DNA of 64,000 bases from Gentiana macrophylla (GCA_026214975.1 CM047805.1:194184601-194248600); one strand, 5' to 3'; numbered from the stretch's first letter, positions 47,035 through 57,986 are shown. Notes: generated from the letters alone by a model not told the origin. Program-made: numbers and translations.

Positions 47035-47307
47035 CTACTTCTGTCCTATAAAAAATGTCTACATTTGAAAAGTTTTGTCCAATAAAATGTGTCCATTTAG
47101 AAAACCAATACATTATTTAATGTTATTTTTCCAAACATACCTCTAGCCTAACATTTATTTTTGTATGTTATTTTCATATTCCAATACAAGCGTTAATTAT
47201 AATCTAAGGGTATTTATGTCTATTACTACTAAAACACAATATATTAATTAAGTTTCTTAACCTGCATAAATAGTAAAATATGAACATTTTTTATGGGACG
47301 GAGGTAG
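47035..47307. mobile_element. Stowaway-type MITE
   Basis: Inverted ends CTACTTCTGTCCTATAAAAA and the complement of TTTTTTATGGGACGGAGGTAG, with TA at each side (47033-47034, 47308-47309). About 273 bp, AT-rich, no coding capacity. Confidence 0.75.
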
Positions 47308-47309
47308 TA

Positions 47310-47935
47310 CTTAACATCCCAAAAAAAAATCATGATTATTTTCGTGAATAATTTTAGAGTGCCTTGCAAAAATAAAAGAATCGTGACAAAATGGATGCCC
47401 GGAGTAATTTCAAAGTACCAATAGAAAAACTCTATTTTTAGAACCACTTTCTTCTACTTGATCAATGGTAAGAAATGCTCATGTTTCTCTCTGTGGATAC
47501 AACTATCCTCTGTGGTTTCCAAGCCAGCTACCGGCGGTGGTTTTAGGATGTCGGCGACCCATTTTCATAAGTAATTGGCGTTGATGGCCAAAATAGTGAC
47601 AGTCCAGCTTTAATCAACAGTGTACCGAGTCTAATAACGTTGAAATTATCACGGTGGTTTAATGGTGGAATATGTAGTGGATATTTGGCTTATTTGAAGT
47701 ATATTAATGATGAAGGGCCGGTGGTGCACGGCGGTGATGCAGCGGTGTATGTGAGCATTAAAAAGAATAGATATTTTGACAGAGTTTAGTCTTCTATATT
47801 ACTTTGCATGTGTCTAATTCTGTTACATAAAGCCTTCTTTTATAGGAAAGAGAGGGAGTTAGGGTTTAAGCTAGAAACTAGATAAAATATCTTTGATGTG
47901 CGGTTACGTGGTCGTTATGACCGCCATCCACAGGG
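47310..47935. other. Unassigned DNA before a solo LTR
   Basis: No supported gene. The last five bases, CCGCC (47936-47940), are duplicated at 49745-49749 on the far side of the LTR. Confidence 0.4.
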
Positions 47936-48295
47936 CCGCCTGATGACGGTCAAATTATACCCGTAAAAGTCATCAACATTGACCTTAAATCGAGATTAAT
48001 AATATATATTTCATATTAAATCACATGTTTATATTTATTATTTAATGTAATGTGATTATTAATATGATTTTTGGTATTTACCCGTTTTCATTATTAAAAG
48101 CCGATTTATTGTGCGATAAATGCTGATTTTGTAGATCACGACAAATTGAGAGGATTAATGTCATTCAATCAATGGTCTCAAGATAATAGAGGAAGAGAAT
48201 CGGAGCATTAAATGAAAGATTAATCAGATCAACGCGCAAGCGTGCAGTGGGGAGCAAGAAAGACGAGAAAAACGATTAACATGTGCAAAATTAGG

Positions 48296-48353
48296 TTCGG
48301 TCGACCGAGCCTATAGCTTCGGTCGACCGAGTGGGGAGCTTCGGTTGACCGAG
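48296..48353. promoter_or_regulatory. TCGGTCGACCGA palindrome triplet, 22-bp step, upstream of TATA
   Basis: TTCGGTCGACCGAG at 48296 and 48318, TTCGGTTGACCGAG at 48340: exact 22-bp steps. A decayed fourth copy lies near 48361. The TATA box begins 72 bp after the third unit. Confidence 0.7.
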
Positions 48354-48875
48354 TTGAGATTTTCGGTCGGTTATCGAATTTTTGCATGCCTATCTTCTAG
48401 ATCCTCCCTAAGTCGGCAAAAACCTCTATATAAGCAGCAGCTACGAAATTTGTAAAAAATACCTTGAATCCCTTCATTCTTTCTTCAGTCTTACAATTCA
48501 TAATATAACTTTGATACAATGTAGAATAATTTGAGGGTTTCCAGCAATTTAAGGGGCTGCAATATGTAAGCCTTTATTTTCATTTCTTTCTTTTAAGTAA
48601 TTAATCCCTCCCAATTATGCTTTATCGTTTGAATTAGTTAATCATAGCTAGATGATGTAGATCTAGGCTATGACGTTAGGGATGTGGTGACTCCTTGTCT
48701 ATGGGGATCCCATAACCTACGCCATACACTTAGTATTTATTCATAAATCTACTTGATTTAATTAATGCGTATCTATGTTAGTTTATATGAGTACTGTGCG
48801 AATTACTGTTTAATCCGTATTGTATGAGAAACGCTGAGAGATATGTTCAGAGATGTAATCTGGGGACGAAATCGA

Positions 48876-48933
48876 TTCGGGTGACCGAATAAGTTCATTC
48901 GGTCGACCGGGCCTATTCACACGGTCGACCAAG
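48876..48933. promoter_or_regulatory. Second TCGGTCGACCGA triplet, 22-bp step, downstream of TATA
   Basis: Units at 48876 (TTCGGGTGACCGAA), 48898 (TTCGGTCGACCGGG) and 48920 (CACGGTCGACCAAG), again at exact 22-bp steps, about 440 bp into the predicted transcript. Confidence 0.65.
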
Positions 48934-49749
48934 CCCCTGTCATCTGTTAATTACGCCACGTCTTTATGGTTAGGTTAACCTAGTTGAATTTATTATCTCA
49001 GTAGGTATGGCTATGGCTACGTTACTCGCTTAGTTTAATTAAAACGTGTAAAAAGGAAATACCAATATAAAACTATTAGGTAGGCTTATGAATTGCTCTT
49101 CACGGACGTTCAGCGTTATCTAGGTAGGTTTATATTTGGGGATTGCTAGCACCTGATTATACATACGTCGTAGATTAGAATGAGACTATAACTTGGTAAT
49201 TGCTAGTTGGACAAGAGCTTGAGTAATCTCTTAGGAAGTACGCCTAACCATAGGAATGTTGCCTAGACGAGGTGTACGATTAATATCGGCATCCTTAGTG
49301 TTGTAAGCGTGCAAGTTATATGAGATGGATACCCAAAAGGTGAAGTCACGTAATGTAGCACAGTGATCTAGCAACCTAACCGGTGCTAAGTCAAGTTAAA
49401 TAGGATGACTCCGTAGCCAATCTAAGATAGATACAAGCGGATTGATGGTTAATAAGTTCGATTTATTATATAAATTATCTAGGTCCAAACGATAAAGACT
49501 ATAATTGGGGAGGTTAATTACGTTGTGTCGAGTCGTGTCTTTACTTTTCTTGTCCTATGTTGGTCGTAGACCACCTTTATGTCCTTGACATGTATAATTA
49601 ATTGTTTATATATGGAATGACCCACAATTGGTTCCCTGTGGGATCGACCTTGATTCACTATAGCTATACTACGATGGGCCTAGTTCTCTTGCTAGTATTG
49701 GTTTATGGTGGTCAAGTATATTATAACCTGATTGACCCCGATCACCGCC

Positions 49750-49990
49750 TACTCCTTATCCTGTCTCAGCTCCTTGCTCTATCATCCCTTCAAGGGCTTG
49801 TGCGGTCTCTTATGGACATTCTCTTAAGGTCGTAGACCGGCCCCCTGAACTACTAGTGACCTTAAAGGTTTGAAGGCCCTTGGCGGGGACCTGAACCTGG
49901 CGACCTCAGTTTGCTCGTCGTCGCGGACGCTACGACCGTGGACCTCCTATCCAACCTGATGGCTAGATACTATTTATCCGATGGCTCATG
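49750..49990. other. Short unassigned segment between two LTRs
   Basis: No gene recognised. It continues the DNA interrupted by the solo LTR at 47941 and borders the inverted LTR that follows. Confidence 0.3.
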
Positions 49991-51542
49991 GGAAGCGGCG
50001 CTATTTAGATATATCAGAGTCGAATGTACAAAAGTAGCAAGCAAGGTCGATCCCACGAGGAATCAATCGAGTACCAAAGTCGTTTTCTGATTTAGTTTAG
50101 GCTAATCAATGATGGATCAAGTTATAATGAACAGAACATAATACTGTATAAACTAAAGATAATCAGAGAGAAAAGACATAGTCAAACCATGATTCAATTG
50201 ATTAATTTCGCCCATTTAATTGATTATTGGGAGTGATCATTTCCAACCAACCATCCTAAAAATTATATCGACTCATTTGTGGGTGCATACTCCAAAAATT
50301 GTGCTAGAAAACATGCAACAACATAACATCCTTTGCACGGTTCAACAGTCCGCCTTTACGGATTTAACTGACCGGAGCAAGATTAGTAGCTAGAACCACT
50401 CGGCCTACAACGACAAACCGCGTTAAGCAATCGAATATAAACAACTCAGTCAATTATACAAAACAATCTTAGAACCCTTTTTCCCACACCTTTTCGCAAC
50501 ATACATTTATAGACGTGATGTGTGTGATCATGAACTAGGCATACAGTCTAATGCAAGCAATGAACACAAGTTCTAAGCAACGAATTCGTCAATATAACAA
50601 CATTTAAGCACTATACATTCCCAATTTCATCAATTAGAGGGGAAATTTCACCAATATTCACATGCAGGGATTTAGCCACTCATCATAATGAAGGAAACAA
50701 GAATCAAACTTGAAATTAAAGCCATAAAACTGAAAAGGAAATGAAATTGATTCCTAGAATGCAAAATAACTGAAATTCCTTCGATCTTCATACAAGCCCA
50801 TAGTCACTTGGAAAAGAAAATTCAAAACTTCAAAAAGAAAAGTTGAATCTATGCTAAATTGTGTTTAATCTAAGCTAAAAAAAGTGATGCAAGGAGTGAA
50901 TCTATTTATACCCTTCTGAAAATATGTAGGAAAAAGGTCTTTGGAGCACGCTGACAACCCTTTTGGTGCGCGTCGAACATGCTCAACAACTCTGGATCTG
51001 ATTCTGTTAGGGTAATGGCTCGCGATGAACATGACCGGGACTTGCAGATTGATTATGGTTCTTCTTAGCACGCGTTGAAGCCTCTCGGCACACGCCAAAC
51101 TCGATCCGAAGCTTGTAGAGTATTATGTTTCATCTTGGCGTGCGCCGAACCTCATTGGCATGTGCCAAACACGAAATCTTTCAAAATTAGCATTCTTCTT
51201 CCTCCCGGCGCACGCTGAAGCATTTTGGTGCGTGCCGAGCCTTGGTTTCACCTTTGCTATGTTTCTTACATTCTTAAAATCTTCACTTTACCCTATTTCT
51301 TCCATTCCTGAACCTTGGTTTTGCCTTTCTAGGTCATGCCATGTTTTCAGGGTTCACGAGACACATATTTCCTGCATCTCAAACGGCAACCAACATACTA
51401 AGCATAATGTCACAAAAAATATAGGGCTTGAATATGGTCAAAATCACCGAAATATGCCAAGGTTTTCGTCTATGTGACGGTTTAACTCTATTGAACGTGT
51501 AGTGCTATTTTACTTATTATTTGTCTAAACATACCCACAACA
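49990..51542 (-). repeat. Inverted LTR (gypsy-like) with GGCGCACGC palindrome pairs
   Basis: Read on the minus strand it has the same plan as the LTRs at 47941 and 54148: a palindrome cluster (50943-51240), a TATA box GGGTATAAATAGA (50901-50913), and a late CCTCGTGGGATCGACC box (about 50045-50060). The start is probably TGTTGTGGG at 51542. The end near 49990 and the target duplication could not be fixed. Confidence 0.55.
50943..51240. promoter_or_regulatory. Four pairs of GGCGCACGC near-palindromes, 20-bp intra-pair step
   Basis: Unit cores start at 50946/50966, 51068/51088, 51138/51158 and 51208/51228: exactly 20 bp within every pair, and 70 bp between the last three pairs. The best units are CTTGGCGTGCGCCGAAC (51134) and TTGGCATGTGCCAAAC (51155). 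On the minus strand the cluster begins 30 bp upstream of the TATA box. Confidence 0.75.
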
Positions 51543-51951
51543 AGCCAAAAATGCTGTAATGCGGGGTTTAAACATGCGCCGGTGTATAGTAAAGTTGACT
51601 CTAATAATGCGCCTTTTTGCTCACGGTGCTCGCATCTACATAGATCTTCAGTTGGTTTTCCAGTTGGGGATGTTTTCTCCTCTCCTCCATTTGAACACCT
51701 TGCATGTCGTTTTTTCGTTCTTAAATTTTCAATTGATGGTTGGTCTTTCCTTTTTAGCTAGTCTTTGTTATGATTTTTTCAGTTTGTTTTCCTTTGTTTT
51801 GGAGTTCTTTTGGACGTCTTCCATGGCGCTAGCTGGTTGTTTGTGGTGGGGCTTGGCAGCAGTAGTTTCTTCTGGTAGTTCTTTGGCGGTGCTTGGCCTG
51901 ATTTATGCTTATTTAGAAAGAGATGTCAGACTCTTACAGACTCTTTTGTAC
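51543..51951 (+). pseudogene. Unrecognised ORF interrupted by the copia element at 51957
   Basis: An open frame (51559 onward) reads through hydrophobic segments (MALAGCLWWGLAAVVSSGSS, then LAVLGLIYAYLERDVRLLQ) to the target site CGTAC. The same frame stays open past the matching site at 57936-57940 (TTSGAKAIEGGFII). This suggests the copia element landed in an existing, membrane-protein-like reading frame. I do not recognise the protein, and it may be chance. Confidence 0.3.
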
Positions 51952-51956
51952 CGTAC

Positions 51957-52128
51957 TAATAGAATATATCCATTTATTAATAGAGTATACTCACTTATTA
52001 CTCAATATACTGTACTAATTCTGACTGATTCGTTATACATTACATAAGATCCGTTCACATTGTACATCTAGTGTATATATTGTATTCTCTACAAGTAATA
52101 CAATCATCAATTTTCTCCAAATCTATTA
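51957..52128 (+). repeat. 5' LTR, TA...TA type
   Basis: Short 172-bp LTR with ends TAATAGA/TCTATTA instead of TG/CA. The contact with the primer site on one side and the target duplication on the other fixes the ends unambiguously. Confidence 0.9.
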
Positions 52129-52141
52129 TGGTATCAGAGCC
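52129..52141 (+). other. Primer-binding site (tRNA-iMet)
   Basis: TGGTATCAGAGCC immediately follows the 5' LTR. Confidence 0.9.
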
Positions 52142-52210
52142 TCTCTAATAATTTTTTTTTCCTTCTATTCTTCCTCGGCTAAACAGCTCCCTCCTTCCTT
52201 TCACAGTCAA

Positions 52211-53340
52211 ATGACTGTCATCAAAATGTCCACCATCACCGACCAAACAACCACCGCCCCTGCTGCAACCGGAACCACCACCTTACCTCCCCTCGTTCCT
52301 CTCAAAAGTGGGGTTCAAGCCCCCATCAAATTAACAGAAGAAAATTATATTATGTGGGAAGTACAGTTCCGCTCCTTGCTCACCGGATATGATCTACTCG
52401 GCTACATTGACAGTACGAAGCCTAAGCTGCCGGAAACTCTAACCGCCGGTGACTCAACCACCAGCAACCCCGCTTACAGCCACTGGGTAAGACAGGATAA
52501 TCTTATCCTCAACTGCTTGCTCGGTTCCCTCTCCACGTCGGCACTTGCCGCCATCAATCGTCCAGCCTCCTCCCGTGATGTATGGACGTAGCTATAGGCT
52601 ATCTTTGCAAAACTGTCCAGGGGCGAGTAAAACAGGTAAAAAATTCTCTTAAACGCATTACCAAGGGTACTTGCAGCATCACCGAATACATACAGGAAAT
52701 TCGCTCAAAAGCCAATGAATTGGCCATTCTCGGTTCTCCCATGGATACAGAAGACCTTGTGGATATAATTCTCGACAACCTGGGCAACGAATACATTGAT
52801 CTTGTCCGTGCCGTCCAAGCTCGTGACAGTCTGATATCCATTGATGAGCTTCATGAGAAGCTGCTGAACTATGACGCCTCTCGCCGTCATACCGCCACCT
52901 CCTTTGCTCCTGCTGTTGCTCACGCCACCTATAGGCCACCCCAAGCTTCTCAAAATGCTGTTCGGTTTCCTCATCAGGGAAGCCGACCCAATGCTCCTTC
53001 CAAACCGTATCTCGGGAAATGTCAAATGTGTCGTATACAAGGGCATAGTGCTCGTTATTGCCCCAACTACCAGTTCGTTCTGGTCTCCGGCACTCCTCCA
53101 CGTCCGCCTCAGCAATTCAGGCCCTCGGGCCCTCAAGCTCACGTCGCCGACGCCTCTTCACAGGTACAATCCCAACCTTGGCTTCTTGACAGCAGTGCGT
53201 CGCATCATGTTACAAATGACCTTGCAAACCTTGCCTTACACTCGCCCTATACCGGCTCTGATGACATTATGATTGGTGATGGTACTCCCATTTCTATTAC
53301 GCATGTTGGCTCTACCCCCCCCTTTCCTATTCAAATTTAA
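52211..53340 (+). pseudogene. Copia gag and start of protease
   Basis: Starts MTVIKMSTITDQTTT; the capsid part includes LTEENYIMWEVQFRSLL and WVRQDNLILNCLLGS. Two nearby TAG codons (52591 and 52597) each fit a CAG to TAG change, and one base is missing near 52620. The second frame has QVKNSLKRITKG, the zinc knuckle CQMCRIQGHSARYC (53020-53061) and the protease motif WLLDSSASHHVTNDLANL, where the usual D-(S/T)-G reads D-S-S. The frame stops at 53338-53340. Gag/protease normally form and mature the particle. Confidence 0.9.
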
Positions 53341-53423
53341 ATTTTCGTCTTGATGATGTTCTGTGTGTCCCTAATATTTCCTGCAATTTATTATCGATTT
53401 CACAATTTTGTCGTATTAATCAC

Positions 53424-54142
53424 GTGTCTATTGAATTTTTTCCAGACCTATTTCATGTAAAGGAGATTCCCACAGGCAAATGCCAGCTCACCGGACCTGC
53501 TAAAGATGGCCTCTACACCTGGCCCAGCCGACCTCTTCTCGCCTTTGCTGCCTCTGCTGCTCCTAAAGATACCTGGCACTCTCGTTTAGGGCACCCTGCC
53601 CACCCCATTTTACGTTCTATTTGTTCTGTTGCAAATTTACCGCTTGTGAATAATGTTGATTCTGGACATTGTGATGCCTGTTTTTCCAATAAAAGCCATA
53701 AATTACCTTTCGGCTCTTCCACTTTAACGTCTACTCATCCTCTCGAGATTTTATTTTCCGATGTTTGGTCTTCCCCTATTTATGCTATTGATGGGTCTAA
53801 ATACTACGTAATTTTTGTTGATCACTTTACTAAATATATTTGGTTTTATCCCTCATCCCGTAAATCTGACGTTGCAACAATTTTCCCACACTTTAAAAAT
53901 CTCGTCGAAAAATATTTTGACACATCCATTAAAATTTTATACACTGATAATGGCACTGAATTCACTTGTCTGCGCCCTTTTTTTCAACACATGGTATATC
54001 TCACTTCACCACACCCCCTCACACTCCTAAACACAATGGCTACTCGGAACGCCGTCACCTTCATATTGTAGAAACCGGTCTCGCCCTCTTAACACATTCC
54101 TCTATGCCCGTCATGTACTGGTCATATGCATTCTCCACTGCC
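53424..54142 (+). pseudogene. Copia pre-integrase and integrase core, first part
   Basis: WHSRLGHPAHPILRSI and HCDACFSNKSHKLPFG form the HHCC-type pre-integrase domain (about 53570-53720). Integrase Asp motifs follow: LFSDVWSSPIYAIDG (about 53755) and ILYTDNGTEF (about 53935). A frameshift near 53985 leads to HGISHFTTPPHTPKHNGYSE with the catalytic Glu. It ends at GTCTA (54143-54147), the target of the solo LTR, and continues at 55735. Confidence 0.9.
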
Positions 54143-54147
54143 GTCTA

Positions 54148-55729
54148 TGTTAAGGGTGAATTTATACGATTTATAACGTTATATTTTATGATAATTTCCC
54201 TCATATTTGCATAAATTTGCATAAGAAATGAGTGTTTAATGGATTTATTGAGTAAATGGTATTTTAATGAGTTAATCGCAAAATAGGTTAATTTTGTTGT
54301 TTTAATTGTGATTTTTATGATTATTTGGACGATATTACATTTTGCGATGTTTTGATGTGTTATAGATACATATTTGAGGCTCAAGAGATGATCAAAAGAA
54401 GATAAAAGACGAATTTTATGATAAAGAAGAGATAATGATGAATTTGGATTGAATTAAAAAGAGATAGAGATGAGGCAATCAAGTTTTCAAAGTCACTCAG
54501 ACTGGCGTCCAAGTCCCGTCCAGAGCGGACGGGCGTCTACCATTTCAAACGGGCGTCCAGGAGGATATTTTTGATTCAGAGTTTGGATGAAATTGCTGGA
54601 CGAGCGTCCAATTTAAAGAAAGACGGGCGTCTGATCAAGGCTCGGCCCGACTCGAAGAAATTTACACAAGCTGGACGGGCGTTCAACCATTTAGACGGGC
54701 GTCCAGTAGCCGACTTAGCTAAACCGACTTGAAAATCTATATATAGGCGGCAGTTTCTCAACCCAAAGGATACCAACTACACAATACTCAAAACCCTAAT
54801 CCTAGGGGCGGCTTTAGGCTGCGATTTTCCTTAGTTTACAAACAATTTTTCATTAGATACTTTTATGCACTTTTATTCAAACAATTCCAAGTTTCAAGAG
54901 GATGCTTAGAGGCTAAAAGCCTTGAACGAGTGTTGTGAAGCCGTCCGACTCAACAATTCAGTTCCGTTCTTGATTATTTTGTGAGTTTTTTTTAATATAA
55001 GTTGTTTCTTTTATCACGCTTATTGTTATTTATGCAATTTCATATCGAAAGATCGTTGCTTGTTGATTGTTTTATTTGATGAAAATCATCTAAACGTTAG
55101 ATCACCATGATAAGAGAATAGTTATTTGATCTATATAACGAGAGTTAATAGGTTAGATTTCTAGATTAAAAACGTTAAAGTTTACATATTTGGTTAGAAG
55201 AAGTGTTAATCTTAGATCGAAAGATAAAGATTAATGGATGAACTATCTAAGAAATTAGGGTTCGTACTTTAGATGAGATGAATCACAACTTGGTTAGAAA
55301 TCACGAAATAATCTGAATTGGAATTGAATGTTGATAGGATAGGTGGATCAATTGCTCGTTTGCTCGTTATAATTTGAATAATCCCTTAGAACTTGAATTG
55401 TTTAGTTAATCAATTTCCTTTATTGCATACGAGGTTTAGTTTAGTTTAAATTGGTTCGAAACTATCTTTCCTGGCTTTAGATCTTATCTTATGTCCAGTT
55501 TCATTTATTGTTATCCTTCGTTTTAGTTATTCCCTGTTTAGTTTATTTGTTGTTTAGTTTTAGTAATCGTGACATAGGTTAGTTAGTTAAACAAAGACTA
55601 GGATTCCCAATCGTTAGTTCCCCGTAAGATCGACCCGGTATTAATCGCTATGCTACGATCCCTACACTTGGGGAATACCGGATTTATAAATTTTATTACT
55701 TGTTGTTTTCATTGATAAAATCCGTGACA
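54148..55729 (+). mobile_element. Solo LTR (gypsy-like) with GGACGGGCGTCC palindromes
   Basis: TGTTAAGG...CCGTGACA ends and a perfect 5-bp duplication GTCTA (54143-54147, 55730-55734) within copia integrase. 1,582 bp. TATA box TCTATATATAGG at 54736-54747, preceded by a seven-unit near-palindrome cluster. A late GATCGACC box (about 55631) is shared with the LTRs at 47941 and 50-51.5 kb. Confidence 0.9.
54500..54705. promoter_or_regulatory. Pairs of CTGGACGGGCGTCCAG near-palindromes upstream of TATA
   Basis: Cores (ACGGGCGT-like) start at 54501, 54529/54549, 54600/54623 and 54675/54695, giving intra-pair steps of 20, 23 and 20 bp and pair-to-pair steps of 71 and 75 bp. The last unit ends about 32 bp before the TATA box. 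Confidence 0.7.
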
Positions 55730-55734
55730 GTCTA

Positions 55735-57762
55735 CTTAATTAATCGCATCCCCACTCCCACCCTCGATATGATCTCTCCCTTCCAAAAAATCTTTGGGCA
55801 CCTTCCCAATTATGACAAACTCCGCACCTTTGGTTGCCTCTGTTACCCATGGCTCCATTCGTACACAACTCACAAACTAGAATCCCGCTCCCGTGCTTGC
55901 GTATTCATGGGTTACTCCCTCACCCAAAGTGCCTATATGTGCCTTAACACCACTGAAAATCGTCTATACACTTCTCGACATGTTAAATTTGTTGAAACTG
56001 TGTTCCCATTCCGCACTTCTCCTCCCTCACCCTCCTCCATCCCCTCTGACACAACTCTCTCCTCATGGGTTCCCCTTCCACCACCTCCACCCGAACCCCT
56101 CGCTGCTCACCCCGCTCCTCCCTCGGTCCCTACCCTCAACTCCCACCCTATGACCACTCACGCCAAAAATAACATCACCAAACCTACTCACAAACTCTCT
56201 CTCCTAGCTCATCTCCCATCTCCTGAACCTGAACCTACATCTCTTTCCCAAGCCCTTGCCTCCACTTCCTGGACCAATGCCATGCAACATGAATACGACG
56301 CCCTTGTCAAGAACCATACTTGGGACCTTGTGCCTGTTGATCCCTCTTTTAATGTTGTTGGTTGCAGATGGGTTTTTCGTACTAAATATAATGCAGATGG
56401 AACTGTGGACCGCTATAAAGCCCGTCTTGTGGCAAAGGGTTTTCACCAGCGCCCTGGTGTAGATTATTATGAAACTTTCAGCCCTGTTGTCAAACCCACC
56501 ACGATACGTGTTGTTCTCACTCTTGCTACATGCCTTGGCTGGCCCCTTCGCCAGCTGGATGTTAATAATGCCTTTTTACAGGGTTCTCTATCTGAAGTTG
56601 TCTACATGCAACAACCTCCGGGTTTCTCTGATTCAGCTCATCCAGATTAAGTTTGCAGGTTACATAAGGCCCTTTATGGCCTAAAGCAAGCCCCTCAGCC
56701 CGGTATTCTGAGCTTCGCACATTTCTTATCTCTATAGGTTTTACTAATGCCACAGCTGATGCATCTCTTTTTGTGCTCCGCACTGGGTCCCATGTCATCT
56801 ATATATTAGTTTACGTTGATGATCTTATTGTCACTGGCTCGGACCTATCTGTGGTCCAATCCTTTATTGACACCCTTGGTGCTCGGTTTTCACTCAAGGA
56901 CCTCGGTCCGTTGTCATATTTTCTTGGTGTTGAAGTTGTTCCTAAGGAAGACGGGTTACTTTTCTCTCAACGCAATTACATACTCAAGCTTCTCACCAAA
57001 ACTAAGATGCTGCATGCCAATTCCACCAACACACCCTTGCCCATGGATCTCTCGTCCCTCACTCATACGTCGGGTGCACCCTTGCCAGACCCGACTCTAT
57101 TTCGGAGTACTGTTGGAAGCCTTCAATAGATGTTGTTTACTCGGCCCGACATTGCCTTCGCCGTAAATAAATTAGCTCAGTTCATGCATGCCCCGACAGA
57201 TGTCCATTGGTCTTTTGTCAAACGCCTCCTTCGGTTTCTTATTGGCACCATTAATGACGGCTTACACATCTCACGTGCCTCACCCCTAACCTTGCATGCC
57301 TTCTTAGATGCCGACTGGGGTGGTAATCGTCCTGATTATACCTCTACCGGTGCTTATGTGGTTTATCTTGGTCGAACTGCTATCTCTTGGAGCTCCAAAA
57401 AGCAATGTACCGTTGCCCGCTCCTACACCGAAGCCGAGTATAGATCTGTTGCCGAGCTTAAGTGGCTCACTTTTCTTCTCACCGATCTCGGCTATCCACC
57501 TTCCCAAGTGCCTACGATATACTGCGACAATCTTGGTGCTACCCAGCTCTGCCTAAATCCGGTTTTCCACTCCCGAATGAAACATGTTGCCATCGATTAT
57601 CACTTTATTCGGGACCACGTTAACCAAGGTGTTGTTCGTGTTTCTCATGTCTCTGCTGATGATCAGATTGACAACATCTTGACAAAGTCCTTACCTCGAC
57701 TTGACTTCACTTCTTGGCGTACCAAGTTGTGCCTCCGTACCCGGCCACAACTTGAGGGGGCG
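55735..57762 (+). pseudogene. Copia integrase C-terminus, reverse transcriptase and RNase H
   Basis: Resumes with [20 protein letters not shown] and [18 protein letters not shown] (integrase C-terminus), then a Pro/Ser-rich linker. RT motifs: [39 protein letters not shown], a TAA at 56648-56650, [10 protein letters not shown] with a frameshift at about 56700, and the catalytic YVDDLIVTGSD (about 56812). RNase H: AFLDADWGGNRPDYTSTG, ARSYTEAEYRSVA, HVAIDYHFIRDHVNQGVV and NILTKSLP. TAG at 57127-57129 splits RT from RNase H. Only a handful of lesions: a relatively young copy. Polypurine tract CTTGAGGGGGCG at 57751-57762. Confidence 0.92.
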
Positions 57763-57935
57763 TAATAGAATATATCCATTTATTAATAGAGTATACTCAC
57801 TTATTACTCAATATACTGTATTAATTCTGACTGATTCGTTATTCATTACATAAGATCCGTTCACATTGTACATCTAGTGTATATATTGTATTCTCTACAC
57901 AGTAATACAATCATCAATTTTCTCCAAATCTATTA
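57763..57935 (+). repeat. 3' LTR, TA...TA type
   Basis: Same sequence as 51957-52128 apart from a few differences. It follows the polypurine tract and precedes CGTAC. Confidence 0.9.
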
Positions 57936-57986
57936 CGTACGGCGACAACGAGCGGAGCTAAGGCCATTGAAGGTGGCTTTATTATA

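Larger units (their letters stand above)
47941..49744 (+). mobile_element. Solo LTR (gypsy-like) with TCGGTCGACCGA palindromes
   Basis: TGATGACGG...CCGATCA ends and a perfect 5-bp duplication CCGCC (47936-47940, 49745-49749). 1,804 bp, no internal region. TATA box TCTATATAAGC at 48425-48435. A box TTCCCTGTGGGATCGACC (about 49632) near the end is shared in altered form with the LTRs at 50-51.5 kb and 54148. Lineage is inferred, since no coding region is attached. Confidence 0.85.
51957..57935 (+). mobile_element. Copia element (Ale/Retrofit-like) with non-canonical TA...TA LTR ends
   Basis: LTRs 51957-52128 (172 bp) and 57763-57935 (173 bp), nearly identical, both starting TAATAGA and ending TCTATTA, a perfect 7-bp inverted terminus. 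The 5-bp duplication CGTAC (51952-51956, 57936-57940) is perfect, and the primer-binding site follows the 5' LTR with no gap. All copia domains are present in order. A solo LTR (54148-55729) interrupts the integrase. Confidence 0.9.

Noticed and set aside
48296..48933. CRISPR-like array (short palindromic repeats at regular spacing)
   Set aside because: Spacers are only about 8 bp, no cas genes, plant nuclear context; these are LTR motifs.
52679..53142. Long minus-strand ORFs opposite the copia gag
   Set aside because: They mirror the coding strand of a recognised gag with a zinc knuckle; shadows.
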